A stretch of DNA of 64,000 bases from Panorpa germanica (GCA_963678705.1 OY783213.1:13830451-13894450), one strand, 5' to 3'; counted from the first letter of the stretch, positions 34,611 to 45,807 are shown. Numbers and translations are program-made. Notes: generated from the sequence alone by a model not told the origin.

Positions 34611-34614
34611 TGAC

Positions 34615-35355
34615 TCAATATTTTAGCATTTACTTCTGTTTTTCTTTTTTAAATTTCATTAATTTAATTTACTCAACTCATATAACCTTCATACAGATCA
34701 AATTTCAACGATTGTTTGCCTTTGTACGTATTTCCAATGTTATACTAGTGTCATACTTTTAATATTTGACTTGAAATATTTCGGGAGCGGATGTGCATGC
34801 CCTGTAGACTCGTGCCTTGATTACACATTGTTTGTGTGGTACATATATTACTGCAACGACTATTCCATATATTATATATATAAGCCCATATTATTACTTC
34901 ATTGTTTTGACTTTGCGGATCGTCTGCTGCCTGTAATGCTTATAATACTTCCATATTGTTCCTTGTTTATTTAACTGTGACTTCATTTCCTAATACGACG
35001 CTCCAGTAGCGCTCCAGCTCCAACTCCTGCTCCCCAGTATGCTGTCTGCTGATTACTATTTTGTTGAAAGGTTTATTATTATTTTTGTCTGGTATATACA
35101 TGTTGAAATATATGTATCTTTGTATATTTATATGAACAGTATATTACTAAAGCTGTATATGGCAAATTTACCTAATTTATGGAGTATTTAAGCAAAGAAT
35201 TTTAATTAAAAATCTGATTTTATGCCATGTGAACTTTGATACTCTTATTAGGTTTAGATTTTTATTAGGTTAGATTTTCAAATATCGACAAAACCTTACG
35301 TCAGTTTTTAATAAATTTATTGTGCTTAAATGCTCACCATTTTACTCGTTAAACC
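34615..35355. other. AT-rich sequence, nothing recognised
   Basis: The 67-codon frame at 34771-34974 (+) is tyrosine/isoleucine rich without context. A short repeat CGCTCCAGTAGCGCTCCAGC near 35000 is local. Confidence 0.45.
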
Positions 35356-35359
35356 ATTT

Positions 35360-35456
35360 GGAACTACACCGCTGCCTGAGATGTTTATGATTAGGAAATT
35401 ACATAATCAATTTCACTTGTTAATAACTAAACCCAGAAAATATAACTCAGGTCCGG
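35360..35456 (+). repeat. Dispersed repeat, family E, right half
   Basis: ACCGCTGCCTGAGATGTTTA followed by TGATTA, then TTAATAACTAAACCCAGAAA and ATATAACTCAGGTCCGGT, matching the right half of the copies at 19429 and 41214. The left half is missing or unrecognisable. Confidence 0.6.
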
Positions 35457-35462
35457 TCAGTC

Positions 35463-36195
35463 AACATACTGTGTCGTCGTCTGTGTTTTCTCTATGGTAT
35501 TAACATTTCAGTAGTTTTTGTAATCGATTTATACAGTGGTTTAGAATAATTTCCAATGAATTGCGTATAGCTTCACGTCCGAAACATTATTATATTAACT
35601 ATGCACGTATAGTTCAACTCTTTCTACTTAATACTACAACTATTTCCACGAAGTCATTGGTAAAAACTTTTCTTTTACTTTTTTTGTAATTTATTGTACA
35701 ATTGGAAAGTACCATCTATTGAATATTAATATCTACGTACTGAATGGGAAACAAATTTACTTATTTAAACGAAGTATTCAATATTTTCTTTTATTATCTG
35801 GTATTATTAGTTTTATATGCATATCGAATGAAGGTAAATTACAATTCAATTTATGCAAGTACGTAAATGTAATGCTTTACATGATTTATCTGTAGTACGT
35901 TTAACCTCATTATAAATTCACGCGCTTAAGTAGTTGTCAAACTATCGTTGCATTCGAATTAATAAATGTAGCTTGTTTGAAAGAACCAGTTTCAAATATT
36001 TATAGGCTTTAATTAATTACGGATTTAAACATGAACTTTTCACCATGTTTTCTACACTTGTGCGAGTAATGAAATCATTTTTCTAGGTTATCTATCGTTT
36101 TATTTATATGGGTTTTAATAACAATTTTATAGTGTGGTGAACAGTTATCTCAAGTTTTACTAGACCATCATGTACAAATTTATTAAACAAACTTT
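35463..36195. other. AT-rich sequence, nothing recognised
   Basis: No feature supported. Confidence 0.5.
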
Positions 36196-36199
36196 GTAT

Positions 36200-36517
36200 T
36201 TATGAAGGAAAGAAATTATCTAGAACTTTGTTTTCTGATTTGTTGATGTTTCTTCTTTGAGGAAAGTGTCTGCACGGTTTGCATAAGGCCGTCCGCACAT
36301 GGGTCGACTGATTGTAAACGCGAGCCCCGAATCTGCCCGAACCGAATGAGAATGGAACTGTGTTGTGAGTGAGAAAATGCACACGGCACGAATGAAACAA
36401 AACTGATTTGAAAATGGTTTTGAGCGACTGTGTTTCTAGGTCTCTTGCTTTCCTTCTGTCACGTTTGATACGATATATACAATAAGTCTGATGCCAATCG
36501 TGTAGCTCTGTGGACAC
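36200..36517 (-). pseudogene. Open frame of probable transposon origin
   Basis: A 105-codon minus-strand frame. Its N-terminal part (HDWHQTYCIYRIKRDRRKAR) is basic and tryptophan/tyrosine-containing, reminiscent of the start of some transposon proteins. The second half (about 36270-36345) overlaps a GC-rich segment, GGCCGTCCGCACATGGGTCG, that looks like the terminal inverted repeat of a DNA element rather than coding sequence. No matching opposite end was found within 400 bp. No catalytic motif is visible. Most likely a decayed, non-autonomous element; a host gene exon is less likely. Confidence 0.3.
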
Positions 36518-36519
36518 TT

Positions 36520-37170
36520 ACATTTGCTTTTTACGTTTTTAGTATGAAATAATTACATGAAATGGAAAAATAACATGACACTCAAATTCGGTCTCATTTG
36601 CATTAAGAATTTTTCAAAATTGTCTTTGAGGACATCTGGGGTTCAATACTTTTTTGATCAATCACAATATGATAGATAATATTATCAGTTCAAGGCCTTA
36701 TTTCAATGTTGGTACAATTTTCTTAATTTTAGGATACAGAGTCTTAAATATAAATGTGTGGTAAAAATGATGTTGCTTGTTGCAAGAGATAACCTTTCTT
36801 TTTATATGTTTAGTGTATTAAATATCCGTTGCGTTATGTCTAAAAGATAGGGAAGGGACAAATGTTGCTGTACTAATATCCAAATAAAATAAATTCATTA
36901 TCGGAGATAAAAATAATTAATATTGGACTCAGATTTCTTATTTATTGTAATTTTAATAATACTCAGGAAACGGATGCTTAAATTATAAATCAATACAACT
37001 TCCGGAATGTAAAACAATATTCTCGTACAATCAAATATAGCAAAACTCTTAACAAAAATATGAGAGAAACTTGCATTTACAGCCAGGAACGGTTTAGATG
37101 CCTCTCAATCAAAGATTCCAAACAAAAAGAAAAACGTACAGATTATATTAATTTACAATTGGAATTAAAT
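36520..37170. other. AT-rich sequence, nothing recognised
   Basis: No feature supported. Confidence 0.5.
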
Positions 37171-37174
37171 TTAA

Positions 37175-37309
37175 AGCATCTATTTGGGCTCCACTGATGC
37201 CCTGCAAAACGTCCAGACGGCTCTGATTGCAACTCAAAACATAGCAAAACCATTATTAAATAACACAACGGCAAACAAATGCACTCCATGCCTTTTCATT
37301 GGCCGCTAA
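37175..37309 (+). other. GC-rich coding-like segment, strand uncertain
   Basis: The plus frame is open for 44 codons to a TAA and reads STDALQNVQTALIATQNIAK followed by PLLNNTTANKCTPCLFIGR, with roughly half of the early codons GC-ending. The minus strand is also open for a shorter stretch (NQSRLDVLQGISGAQIDAL). There is no good polypyrimidine tract on either side. Candidates are a fossil exon or a fragment of transposon coding sequence. I do not recognise the family. Confidence 0.2.
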
Positions 37310-37364
37310 GTGGACTACCAAATATTGGTTCAATAAGCTAATGATATATTTGTTGACTTACAAT

Positions 37365-37840
37365 CAGGGCCGTAGCGGGTATCTACGGAATGGGCTTGTG
37401 TCCTCATTTTTTAATGGTCGATTTTTCAATTGTTGATTGAAATTAATGATAATAAATGTGTATTGGCGTGCCTATTTTTATTAAAAATCTAAATGTTGAC
37501 GGAGATATAGCAATTAAAAATTCGAATTGTAGTTTTAGCGCTAGAAATGGTCGGCCATATTTATATGACGTGAAATGCATTTTAACGTCAGTTATTTGTT
37601 GAGAAGGTCAGTGCTGTGATAATGTTTTGTAGCTGTTGGTAGTCGAAATAATCAAGTCACGTCAAAGAATAATAAGTTTTTATTTTATTTAACCTTGTTA
37701 CGGCAGACATAATATTGGAATTTTATTGTTCCTTGAAATAGCTGTAAATAACATTTGATATTTTGATATATAAATACATATAGCAGAGATATATGAGCTG
37801 TAAGGTTGGTAACCTGTAAAACCCTCTGCTTACGGCCCTG
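37365..37840. mobile_element. DNA element with CAGGGCCGTA ends (hAT-like)
   Basis: A 476-bp element starts CAGGGCCGTAGCGGG and ends CTGCTTACGGCCCTG, giving a 10-bp perfect inverted end and partial similarity beyond. The CAGGGCCGTA terminus resembles hAT ends, but the 8 bases on each side (CTTACAAT and TGTGTAGG) do not match, so the duplication is lost or the assignment is wrong. The interior contains GACGGAGATATAGCAATTAA and ATGGTCGGCCATATTTATAT, shared with the fragment at 20228-20392. No transposase frame. Confidence 0.7.
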
Positions 37841-38985
37841 TGTGTAGGATATATGGTACTTGTCTAGTACTCAAAGTCAATGTGTTATACGAATACAAAA
37901 CTTTCTTTGTTGTTTACACAAAACATTACAAACATTAAAAGCGTGCTGTGTTGAACAGGTTAGTACTGTTAATTCAACTCAAATTGATATTGTAAACAAC
38001 TTAGTGAAGAACAAACATATGATGAACATGTTCGAAATGCATTAATATATTGGTTTACTTAGATATGTAAATAAATACAGTATTTTAAAGGTTTATTTTA
38101 TGTTGTTGCACTTGTTATTGGGGCATTGATATTGACCTATTTATTATAACTTGCAATTTTTAACGTAAGATGGATTAAATGTTGTTTTTAAATGAGTATA
38201 AATTAAATTTTAAACCCTATAGGCATTTCTTGCTACATTTTGACATATTGTAATTTTGAATTACTAAAGCGGGGTTGTCACGAAGCGACTTGATTGGATC
38301 AGTAATTGTGCATTGATAGAAAAGTTGAATACTACCGGAATCTGTTTTAGTATACTCATGAAATTTGTATCTTTAAGTCTGTTTTTTTTTGTGGTTATGT
38401 TTTTATTTATATGACGAATTTCTTTTTGATAATTTCTTTAAAACAGGGTTACATATTCTTCCATGCTTATATTCTTTTATTAAAGGTGATTAAACAAGTC
38501 ATAAAGTTACGGTTTAACTTTGAAGAACATTTTAAGTTATTCTCATGCTTACTGTAACGAATGGTATAATTGCTTCTCTTATGTTCTTTGCGCTTTGTGC
38601 GACTTTCTTTGTAGTTTTCAATATTACTCGGATTTCTATGAAACATTAACAAAATAATTTGTCTGAGATTATTTATTCTTCGCTGTGGAATTATTTAATA
38701 GTGCAATGGAGCTTCGTTCTTAACCGGGAAATTGTATTATGTTATATAATATAACGATTATATTTTAGTGGTGCTAAATGTGCAACAAAGTCTTAATCTT
38801 TGAAGAAACTCGTGCATAAGTGTACTGTAAGAAGCGATCGCTTGAGGTCTACGTAGATTTTTAAACAATATTCTCTTAATATTTAGTTTCTGGAGCTGCG
38901 GGAGTAATTGGTTTGTGATCTCATTTCTAAAGAGGTCTTTTCTTTAATTTTTCATTGAAATACAATACTTTAATACAATACATTG
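37841..38985. other. AT-rich sequence, nothing recognised
   Basis: Small frames at 37860-38045 (+) and 38467-38652 (-) lack context and are not called. Confidence 0.5.
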
Positions 38986-38987
38986 TA

Positions 38988-39069
38988 TCAACATTTTATT
39001 ATTTTATCTTATATAGTTTCAACAACAGTATTGAGTCAACATTTTATTATTTTATCTTATATAGTTTCA
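38988..39069 (+). repeat. Perfect 34-bp direct duplication, 48-bp period
   Basis: The 34 bases starting TCAACATTTTATTATTTTAT occur exactly at 38988-39021 and again at 39036-39069, separated by 14 bases. Perfect identity in otherwise diverged sequence means a recent local duplication. Confidence 0.95.
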
Positions 39070-39199
39070 TAAGGTATCCAAATTTAATAAATTTTTATAC
39101 TCAATCTTAAGAATTTAATATAATTACTTTTGCCTTTAAACATTGCGACAATTACACTTTAGTAAAAAATAAATATGGGAATCATATCGAGATCATTTT

Positions 39200-39576
39200 G
39201 TATAATATGCCATAAATGTCAAATTTGAATTTCAGTTTGCCACTTGTTTTAAAAGCAATAAGTAATAATAAGTAATCGAGATTAATTCTCTTTGTTGACA
39301 ACATTCCTTATAAAATACTTCATGGGATACACAGCTTAGCTGTTAGTAGTAAACGACGTATCACACACACACTCGTATGTGTTTCTATTGTATAAAAGAG
39401 ATTTAATGCATTGACATTTTATATAACGTTGGATCTCTTTAATAATTAAAGGGACTTTTTGAATTGTTAATGTGTTCTAAAATATAAGGAGTTATTAAAA
39501 ATTAATTGGATATTTCAAGTGCGAGTAACCAACTTTATCAATATATAGTACCGTTTTATAGAAATTAAGACATGGT
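39200..39576 (+). repeat. Dispersed repeat, family C
   Basis: Runs from AATTTGAATTTCAGTTTGCC through AATAAGTAATCGAGATTAAT, ATCACACACACACTCGTATG and GAGATTTAATGCATTGACAT to the right end CAACTTTATCAATATATAGT and GAAATTAAGACATGG. Colinear with 15736-16129; the right end is nearly identical to 59985-60055. Non-coding. Confidence 0.55.
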
Positions 39577-39579
39577 TGA

Positions 39580-40485
39580 GAATTGAACTTCGCTATCTCA
39601 ACGATATTGAATAAGCTTAATTAGTAAACTTCAAATGCATAGGAATATATGTATAAATTAATAGCTACAAGAATTTTAGAATTTAAACTTAACACTAAAC
39701 CTGTCCCTAATGAGTAAAACTGTATTAATTAATGGTCATGTTGCCATTTGTTAAACTAGAATCTTACAGAAGTAACTAACTAGTCTTACCATAAGTAGAC
39801 CAGAAACAACTTGAGCCGGAGTGTTAATTTTTTGTTGTTAATATTCATAAAGTTATAAAAAAATTATAAAGTTATTCACTGAATAATATGAGGATATTTA
39901 AACAGAAAGCGGCAGAACATGTCTTAGTGGTTGCAGCGGCATAAATAAAAATGTTAACGGTTGAACCGTAAGCAGCTGATTACTGGTCCGAGTGCATGAT
40001 CATATCGACAAATTCGTAGCGCCTGATTAAAAATAATCCAATTGAGCGGGAAATTCAAAATCGGAATAAATATTATATAAAATATAACAATTTATTTGTG
40101 AAAAAACCAAACACGCATGCGGCAACACACGTAAATTTACAGCGTTATAAATTTGATATTAATTATAGGTAATTTTTAATTTATTAAACTGTTATATGCA
40201 TAAAAAAATCATTTTAACAAGTAAAAAGCAGTTTAATAGGGAATTGAAAAATTCATTTTCAAAGGTACAGTCCCAATATTTGCTCGTCGCTCATGTACTT
40301 CGTATTTTGCATTTCGTACGTCCTGTACCTCCTTAAATTTAAGAATATAGGCCAACTAGCGTATTTAAAACATAGTATATAAAAAGTTTGTAAAGAAAAG
40401 TCACATATTTCAATATTGTCCAAATTTTATATTGGTTATATTGATAAATATTTTCTCATAAGTTATATTTAATTAATTATATTTT
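39580..40485. other. AT-rich sequence, nothing recognised
   Basis: No feature supported. Confidence 0.5.
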
Positions 40486-40549
40486 TCTTTTGTTCTAGGT
40501 AAGTGATCTCTAATGAAAATTCTACTATAATCTCTTTTGGCTGGATTGG
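40480..40549 (+). other. Candidate recursive splice site with RS-exon-like module
   Basis: ATTTTTCTTTTGTTCTAG runs directly into GTAAGT (junction 40498/40499), the acceptor-donor fusion expected of a recursive splice site. 51 bases on, GGATTGG/GTAAGA is a strong second donor, so the interval 40499-40549 also satisfies the definition of a short RS-exon. It is homologous to 25735-25808 from the pyrimidine tract through the second donor (about 70 bases), although flanking DNA is not. A minus-strand open frame across this site is incidental. Confidence 0.5.
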
Positions 40550-40789
40550 GTAAGATTGTGGCCATCTTATACATAACATTTTTGAAATATACGAGTATAT
40601 AAAAGGTATAATTTCAACTTTTATAATGATGATAATATATTCGAAATTACCATCAGGCATCAAATAAACTTTATATTACTGGTTTTTCATTAAATTGAAT
40701 AAATAGTATGTAAGAATATAGTAACATTAATTTTCTATTAGCAAAGATGTAAAGAAATTTATAATCAATTAGTTAATAATAAATTAATC

Positions 40790-40975
40790 GTTAATAAATT
40801 GCGTCTCACCAGCAGATGATACCGGACAATTTACGCGTTAGTTTACTTACCAGCTCACGATGAATCCGAGTCCGCGTTGGTCGAGACCAGCAAAGTTCAG
40901 CGTTTATTTACGAACACCTTTATAGTTCATTTCATAGCATGTACCATGTAAATGCAACAATTTATTGTTCATTTA
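40790..40975 (-). promoter_or_regulatory. LTR- or promoter-like segment (minus strand)
   Basis: Read on the minus strand: AACTATAAAGGTG (TATA-like), then AATAAACGCTGAAC (overlapping a polyadenylation signal), then a GC-rich stretch GGTCTCGACCAACGCGGACT ending GTGAGCTG/GTAAGTAAAC, a strong donor. TATA box, AATAAA and a GC-rich tail in this order would suit a truncated LTR. A short first exon with a donor is the alternative. No terminal TG..CA or duplication was found. Confidence 0.2.
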
Positions 40976-41132
40976 AATTTTAATGGTTTTTGTTTTTATA
41001 TTTTTATATATAATGAATCGTCCAGATCAGTGTACGAATAACATCAAAATGCGACACATTTTATATTTCACTCATACTGATTGTAATGAAATAAGTGTAA
41101 GTGAAACAGAAACATGTCAATCACCTCAAACC

Positions 41133-41170
41133 AGTGCGACATTCAACATTCATATATTTTCATTCATAAG
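41133..41170 (+). repeat. Short repeat, partner inverted at 52771
   Basis: AGTGCGACATTCAACATTCA with TATATTTTCATTCATAAG corresponds to the reverse complement of 52771-52806 inside the GTCGCATG direct-repeat region. A small shared piece of one repeat family; its full extent is unclear. Confidence 0.5.
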
Positions 41171-41213
41171 TTGGATAATTTTTTTTTTAATTTAATTTAT
41201 TTCCTTTAATTTA

Positions 41214-41381
41214 TCCTGTGTCCTATCACCGGTGACTTGTTACTATTGTTGACAGTTTTTATGGAGTCGTGGCGTCGTATATATTAGCTACACCACTGCC
41301 TAATAAGTTTCTAATAATTGTGAGCTTTCACATCATTATCTTTCATAACAACCAAACCCAGAAAATATAGCTCTGCTCCGG
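41214..41381 (+). repeat. Dispersed repeat, family E
   Basis: Starts GTGTCCTATCACCGGTGACT and passes ACACCACTGCCTAATAAGTT. It ends CAACCAAACCCAGAAAATAT followed by AGCTCTGCTCCGG. Matches 19429-19605 over its length. Confidence 0.65.
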
Positions 41382-41384
41382 GGA

Positions 41385-42640
41385 TCTTTACACTTTTATA
41401 ATAGTCTGTATTCATCGACTACCGGTCGGTAAAAGGTACAATCCTTTGTAGATTAGATCGAAAACATTACTTGCGTTTGCATTATCGTACATGAAATATG
41501 ACCCTCAAGCTTGAAAAAATTAATAAAAAAATGTGTAAGTTACCCAAATGTTTAAAAATTGTTCTGACTTTTATTACTAAATTTATTACTTTTTCTATAA
41601 ATGGTTGAGTGAATATGTAGTTCCGACAAAGGATGCCGATGTGTTAAGTTACATGCTATTTTACCGGTAATTTTTCAAGTAATGTTGGATGTTGTATGTC
41701 GGAGTCGCACTGGTTTGGACGAAGCATTACACACACAGTTTTTTATGACAAAGTTCAATCGTTTAAAGTTGACCTTACGTCCCACATTATAAGTAAATAT
41801 TACACATATATTTTTTTAAAATTTCTTACATCTATACGTGTGCGTTTGTTGCTTTTCTGTACGTTCATCAAGAGAAATGTAAAAGTTGCTCTCGGTTGGG
41901 GCCCTTGCGTTTTATTTATCACGTACAAAGACCTTTTTCTATTTAAATTACCAAGAAAGTTAACAGTAATGTTTCTTATATCTTATAAAATGAAAATTAT
42001 GTACATTACAATGTAATTATTATACTATAATCTACTGTAATTGAAGCTATTAAGTTTCATGTTTTACTGCGTCCAGCGATGTAAAAAGATTTTACAGAAT
42101 TGAGGTGTTTAAAATAAACCACTAATAAAATCAAATATTCATGTTTGAATAATTGTTTTATTTTATCGTAAAAGTACAGGAAACGTAGTGGAATTACTTT
42201 ATGATGAATTGTTCGTTTTTTCAATTAGAGCTATAAATTACTGATTCTCTCAAGTCACTAACAAAACGTATGCGTTTTACCGAATATTGTACAATACTTT
42301 GTTTTTCGGGGTGGTAATAATGTGTTATAGAACTCATTAAATTTGTTTTATGATGTTTCTTTATTTTTTTTTAAATAATATACATAAAATTTCGTTGATA
42401 AAGGGATGACAAACGTCCCGGAATGAGCAGGATTGTCAATCCACTCAAGAGTAATTTGTCCCGCATCCCGAATAAACATATTAATGTCGCGCAAGTAAAA
42501 TTAATATATTTTTAATGTAAAATAATGAAATAATTCTCGAATTAATTAATACCATAAATATTATTACGTTAAATTTGCGGCAAATACAAAATATACCTGT
42601 AAATTGTCTTACTAATTGTGTATAACTTATATAAGAACTA
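41385..42640. other. AT-rich sequence with one long chance frame
   Basis: A 106-codon plus frame at 41696-42016 is AT-biased, hydrophobic and without splice context or known domain, and is not called. The patch at 42410-42470 has two TCCCG/GTCCC blocks and may be a relic shared with 33995-34035. Confidence 0.4.
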
Positions 42641-42736
42641 ATAAGATAAAATTCACCATCATATTGTTCACCACCATCTGTTATAACCTCTTTTAAGTAT
42701 GAGTCACAAACAAACTCTCATAATTTATAAACTATA
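42641..42736 (-). mobile_element. Foldback MITE, family A, half copy
   Basis: In reverse complement this reads CTCATACTTAAAAGAGGTTA and then ATGGTGAATTTTATCTTA, the left half of the element at 6588. The GGCGGC core has decayed to TTTGTTTG-like sequence, and the other arm is absent. Confidence 0.55.
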
Positions 42737-43000
42737 TTAATAATTTTTACAATTATCCTGAAACTTTGAAGTTGATTGTGTATTTAGGACTTGAGGTGTG
42801 AATTTAATCAAAGTCGAATCGTTTTTTTTTCAGAAACATTGAGCGTGAATGAGATGCAAATATATTTGATGTGTAGCTACACCAGTTTTTTGAATTTTTA
42901 ACAGAAAAAGAAATCGATAGATTTTCTAATGAAATTAGCTAAGAATACAGTGATACTTTTTGTGTATATATAAAAATGATTATGTTCATTTTATAATTTA

Positions 43001-43283
43001 CTAGCTGACCCGTCAAACGTTGTCCTGTTCAAATTCAATAATTCTTTTCACAATTCAATTGAAAATAAATAACTGTTCAATTATAGCTTGATTCGTAATT
43101 TGACAAACAGCTGTCACACGAGATTTGCGCACATAGTAGTAAAAAATCACATAGAAAAAAACATTTTCAGTTTTTCTAGAATTTTCCAAATTTTTCGTTT
43201 CCTAAAAACCTTACCCAATCGGTCCAGCCGTTCCTAAGTGATGCGCTTACCAACAAACAGCATTTAATTTTTATTTATATAGA
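43001..43283 (+). mobile_element. LINE 3' end (CTAGCTGACCC type), copy 1
   Basis: Begins CTAGCTGACCCGTCAAACGT and TGTCCTG, contains TTGCGCACATAGTAGTAAAA, then CGGTCCAGCCGTTCCTAAGT and GATGCGCTTACCAACAAACA. It ends in an AT tail TTTATTTATATAGA. This arrangement is a widespread non-coding 3' end of arthropod LINE-type elements, often assigned to the RTE group. No reverse transcriptase remains, so it is 5'-truncated. A second, more diverged copy lies at 44934-45193 in the same orientation. Confidence 0.7.
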
Positions 43284-43990
43284 AAGAAGAAAAATATAGA
43301 TTAGACTAATCTTACATATGATAAGAATAATGTGAAATCCTGCTATCTCCTGCTAAACTCACTAACTAAATCTTACAATAACATTAACCAGGTGAACATT
43401 TTCAATTTGGTAATTGTCCAACCAGATGTTGCTCTATTTTCATGAAGACTCCAAACTGACTCAAATAGAGAAAGTAAAAATAAATCTCACTCGACTTCTA
43501 TCAGTCACTCACGCAGGAACCAACAAACATTGTTACCGCCCTGTACTTAGTGAATTAAGAGTATAATAACAGTACTTGATACAGCAATTGTAGTTGCGGT
43601 TTATACAACTATAGTAGTTCAATTTATTTATAATATATTCTGTTATTAAAACATAATTGTAATCTTGATGGTTACTAAGCAGCATAAAATATTATATGAA
43701 TATAGTAATGTTACTGGATTATTTTTACTGCTTTAAGTTAAAAGCTTGAAAGGTTTATAGATGCTTTAATGACTTGCTTATTAATGCAATTATTATGTAG
43801 AAGATTTAAGTATATAATAAACTATAATGTAATTCAAAATATAAATATTTTAAGATAAGAATATAGTGTACAGGAAATCATTTTTAAATTTTTAGAATTA
43901 TTTTACTGTGTAAAAGTTATTATATACTTAGAATTTGCTCCCATGATTGTGATCTGTATTTATACCAACATTATATTTTGACATATAGAC

Positions 43991-44190
43991 NNNNNNNNNN
44001 NNNNNNNNNNNNNNNNNNNNNNNNNNNNNNNNNNNNNNNNNNNNNNNNNNNNNNNNNNNNNNNNNNNNNNNNNNNNNNNNNNNNNNNNNNNNNNNNNNNN
44101 NNNNNNNNNNNNNNNNNNNNNNNNNNNNNNNNNNNNNNNNNNNNNNNNNNNNNNNNNNNNNNNNNNNNNNNNNNNNNNNNNNNNNNNNNN
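43991..44190. other. Assembly gap (200 N)
   Basis: Exactly 200 undetermined bases. Open frames that run across it are artefacts. Related LINE tails lie about 0.7 kb on each side, which may have made the region hard to assemble. Confidence 1.
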
Positions 44191-44933
44191 CTCTTCACCC
44201 CAATTAAGGTTTCAAAAATTGTTGCCTACCAATAATCAATCAATTAAATATTTGTAATAGTATAATGACCATTTATCATATTTTACAAAACAAAATACTT
44301 AATAGAAATAATATTAATGTAAGTGCAGCTCTGCTTGCTACATATAACATCATAAACGTTCAATTATATTTATCTTTATCGATATCTAACGTTCTACTCG
44401 ATAAATTATTGAAGGTCCCCTCTTGGTTGCTCTATGCGGGGTACATCTTATACCCAGTTACAGAGCTACAGCAACATCGCCATGGCAATGTCATTAGAAC
44501 AATTTAAATTGTTCTTAAGATGACATATCACCCACTATTTATTTTTTGAACTAACTTAAAAAAAAACAATTGTTAAACAATGATAATAACTGTCAGTATC
44601 GGGAACTGAATCTATAGCGATGCTGTATGTATCAATTATGGAGATTTATAGACAATGGTTGAATCATTATTGTAGTTTAGTTCAAGCAGGAATATAAAAG
44701 GAGAGTTCCAAATAGTTGTTATAGAAAATATTGTAATGTTTCTATGTGTAAGTTCTATTATGTATCGTGAGTCATATTAATTGTACTGCGCCCTTTTTAA
44801 ATATAATGATCCTATTTAAAGTTGATATGTCTGTTCTCAAGTACTTAGTACATTAGGTGGAAGCTTAGAAAGATGGATTAAGGCGTTTTCTAATCTATAA
44901 AAAGAGTTTTCATTCATTTAAAACTAGCTGATC
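44191..44933. other. AT-rich sequence with one GC-richer patch
   Basis: The plus frame at 44265-44507 is unrecognised. Its last third (about 44410-44500) is GC-richer (CATCGCCATGGCAATG) with no splice context. Confidence 0.4.
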
Positions 44934-45193
44934 CGACAGACGTTGTCCTGTCCAAATTTCAATACATTTTTTCGTCAGTTGCGCACATAGTAGCATAAAT
45001 CCTATAGAAAAAAACACTTTCAATTTTTCTAAAATTTGATTTCAATTTTCTGGGCATTTTTCCAATCTTTTACTTAAAAATCCTATTCAGACTATTACGA
45101 ACATTAAAGAAAAAATTAACTAAAACGGTTCGGTCGTTCTTAAGTGATGCGCTTACTTATGAATAACATTTAATTTTTGTTTACATATATAGA
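44934..45193 (+). mobile_element. LINE 3' end (CTAGCTGACCC type), copy 2
   Basis: Starts CTAGCTGATCCGACAGACGT and TGTCCTGTCC, shares TTGCGCACATAGTAG and GTTCGGTCGTTCTTAAGTGA with TGCGCTTAC, and ends TTGTTTACATATATAGAT. Same family as 43001-43283 but with an internal deletion and more substitutions. Confidence 0.7.
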
Positions 45194-45666
45194 TACTAAA
45201 AAAAAATGAATGAGCTAAAAAAGATCAAAATTTTGTCTTACAGTTTATAAATAAAAAGAAGCATGAGGCATTTAAAAATAAATTATTGTTTACATTTTTC
45301 AATAAAATGTATTGCATTTTCGTTCACTACTAAGCAACATGAACAGTTTTATTAATAGAAAAGGACATTAGAATTAGAATTATGTATGTAGGTACCTGTC
45401 TACTTATCAGCATGCAAGTCGTTGCACGCATTATATTTAGTATTTTATATAAGGTTACTTATACAAGTGCGTTCATTGTTCAGTATTCTATGCATTGATA
45501 CGGCGGCATTGCGAACGGGAATGATTTGATTGAAGGAATGAGCGAATGGAGTGACGTCAACTAATCGAATGATCACCAAATTTAACCTTAGAAGGATGCA
45601 ATTCTAAAATTTGTAAAATTTTCTAAAGATTCTTGTATTTAGCGTACGTGCCATAGTCCAGAAAAC

Positions 45667-45807
45667 ATTTGCATATACATACTATATTCATGCATATGCA
45701 GTTGTGATGTAAAACCTACACTGTGTATCTTATATGTATATGCAAATGCAAAGGTATGTGCATATTTAAACACTGCTGTATGTACTGTTATTTCATGTAT
45801 ATGCAAT
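45667..45807. promoter_or_regulatory. Cluster of octamer-like (POU) motifs
   Basis: Within 140 bp occur ATTTGCATAT (45667), ATGCATATGCA (about 45690), ATATGCAAATGCAAA (45738), GTGCATATTT (about 45758) and ATATGCAAT (about 45799). The first and third contain the exact ATGCAAAT octamer or its complement, the classic POU-domain site. The GCATAT core recurs at intervals. It may be a POU-factor-bound enhancer, or a degenerate TATGCA-rich simple sequence. Confidence 0.35.

Noticed and set aside
34771-34790. CCCTGTAGACTCG near 34800 as a possible miR-10-like seed
   Set aside because: It departs from the mature miR-10 sequence after the first bases and no hairpin partner is evident.
41696-42016. 106-codon plus-strand frame with ATG
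   Set aside because: No domain, AT-biased third positions, no exon context.
43971-44235. Open frames across the N run
   Set aside because: Artefact of the assembly gap.
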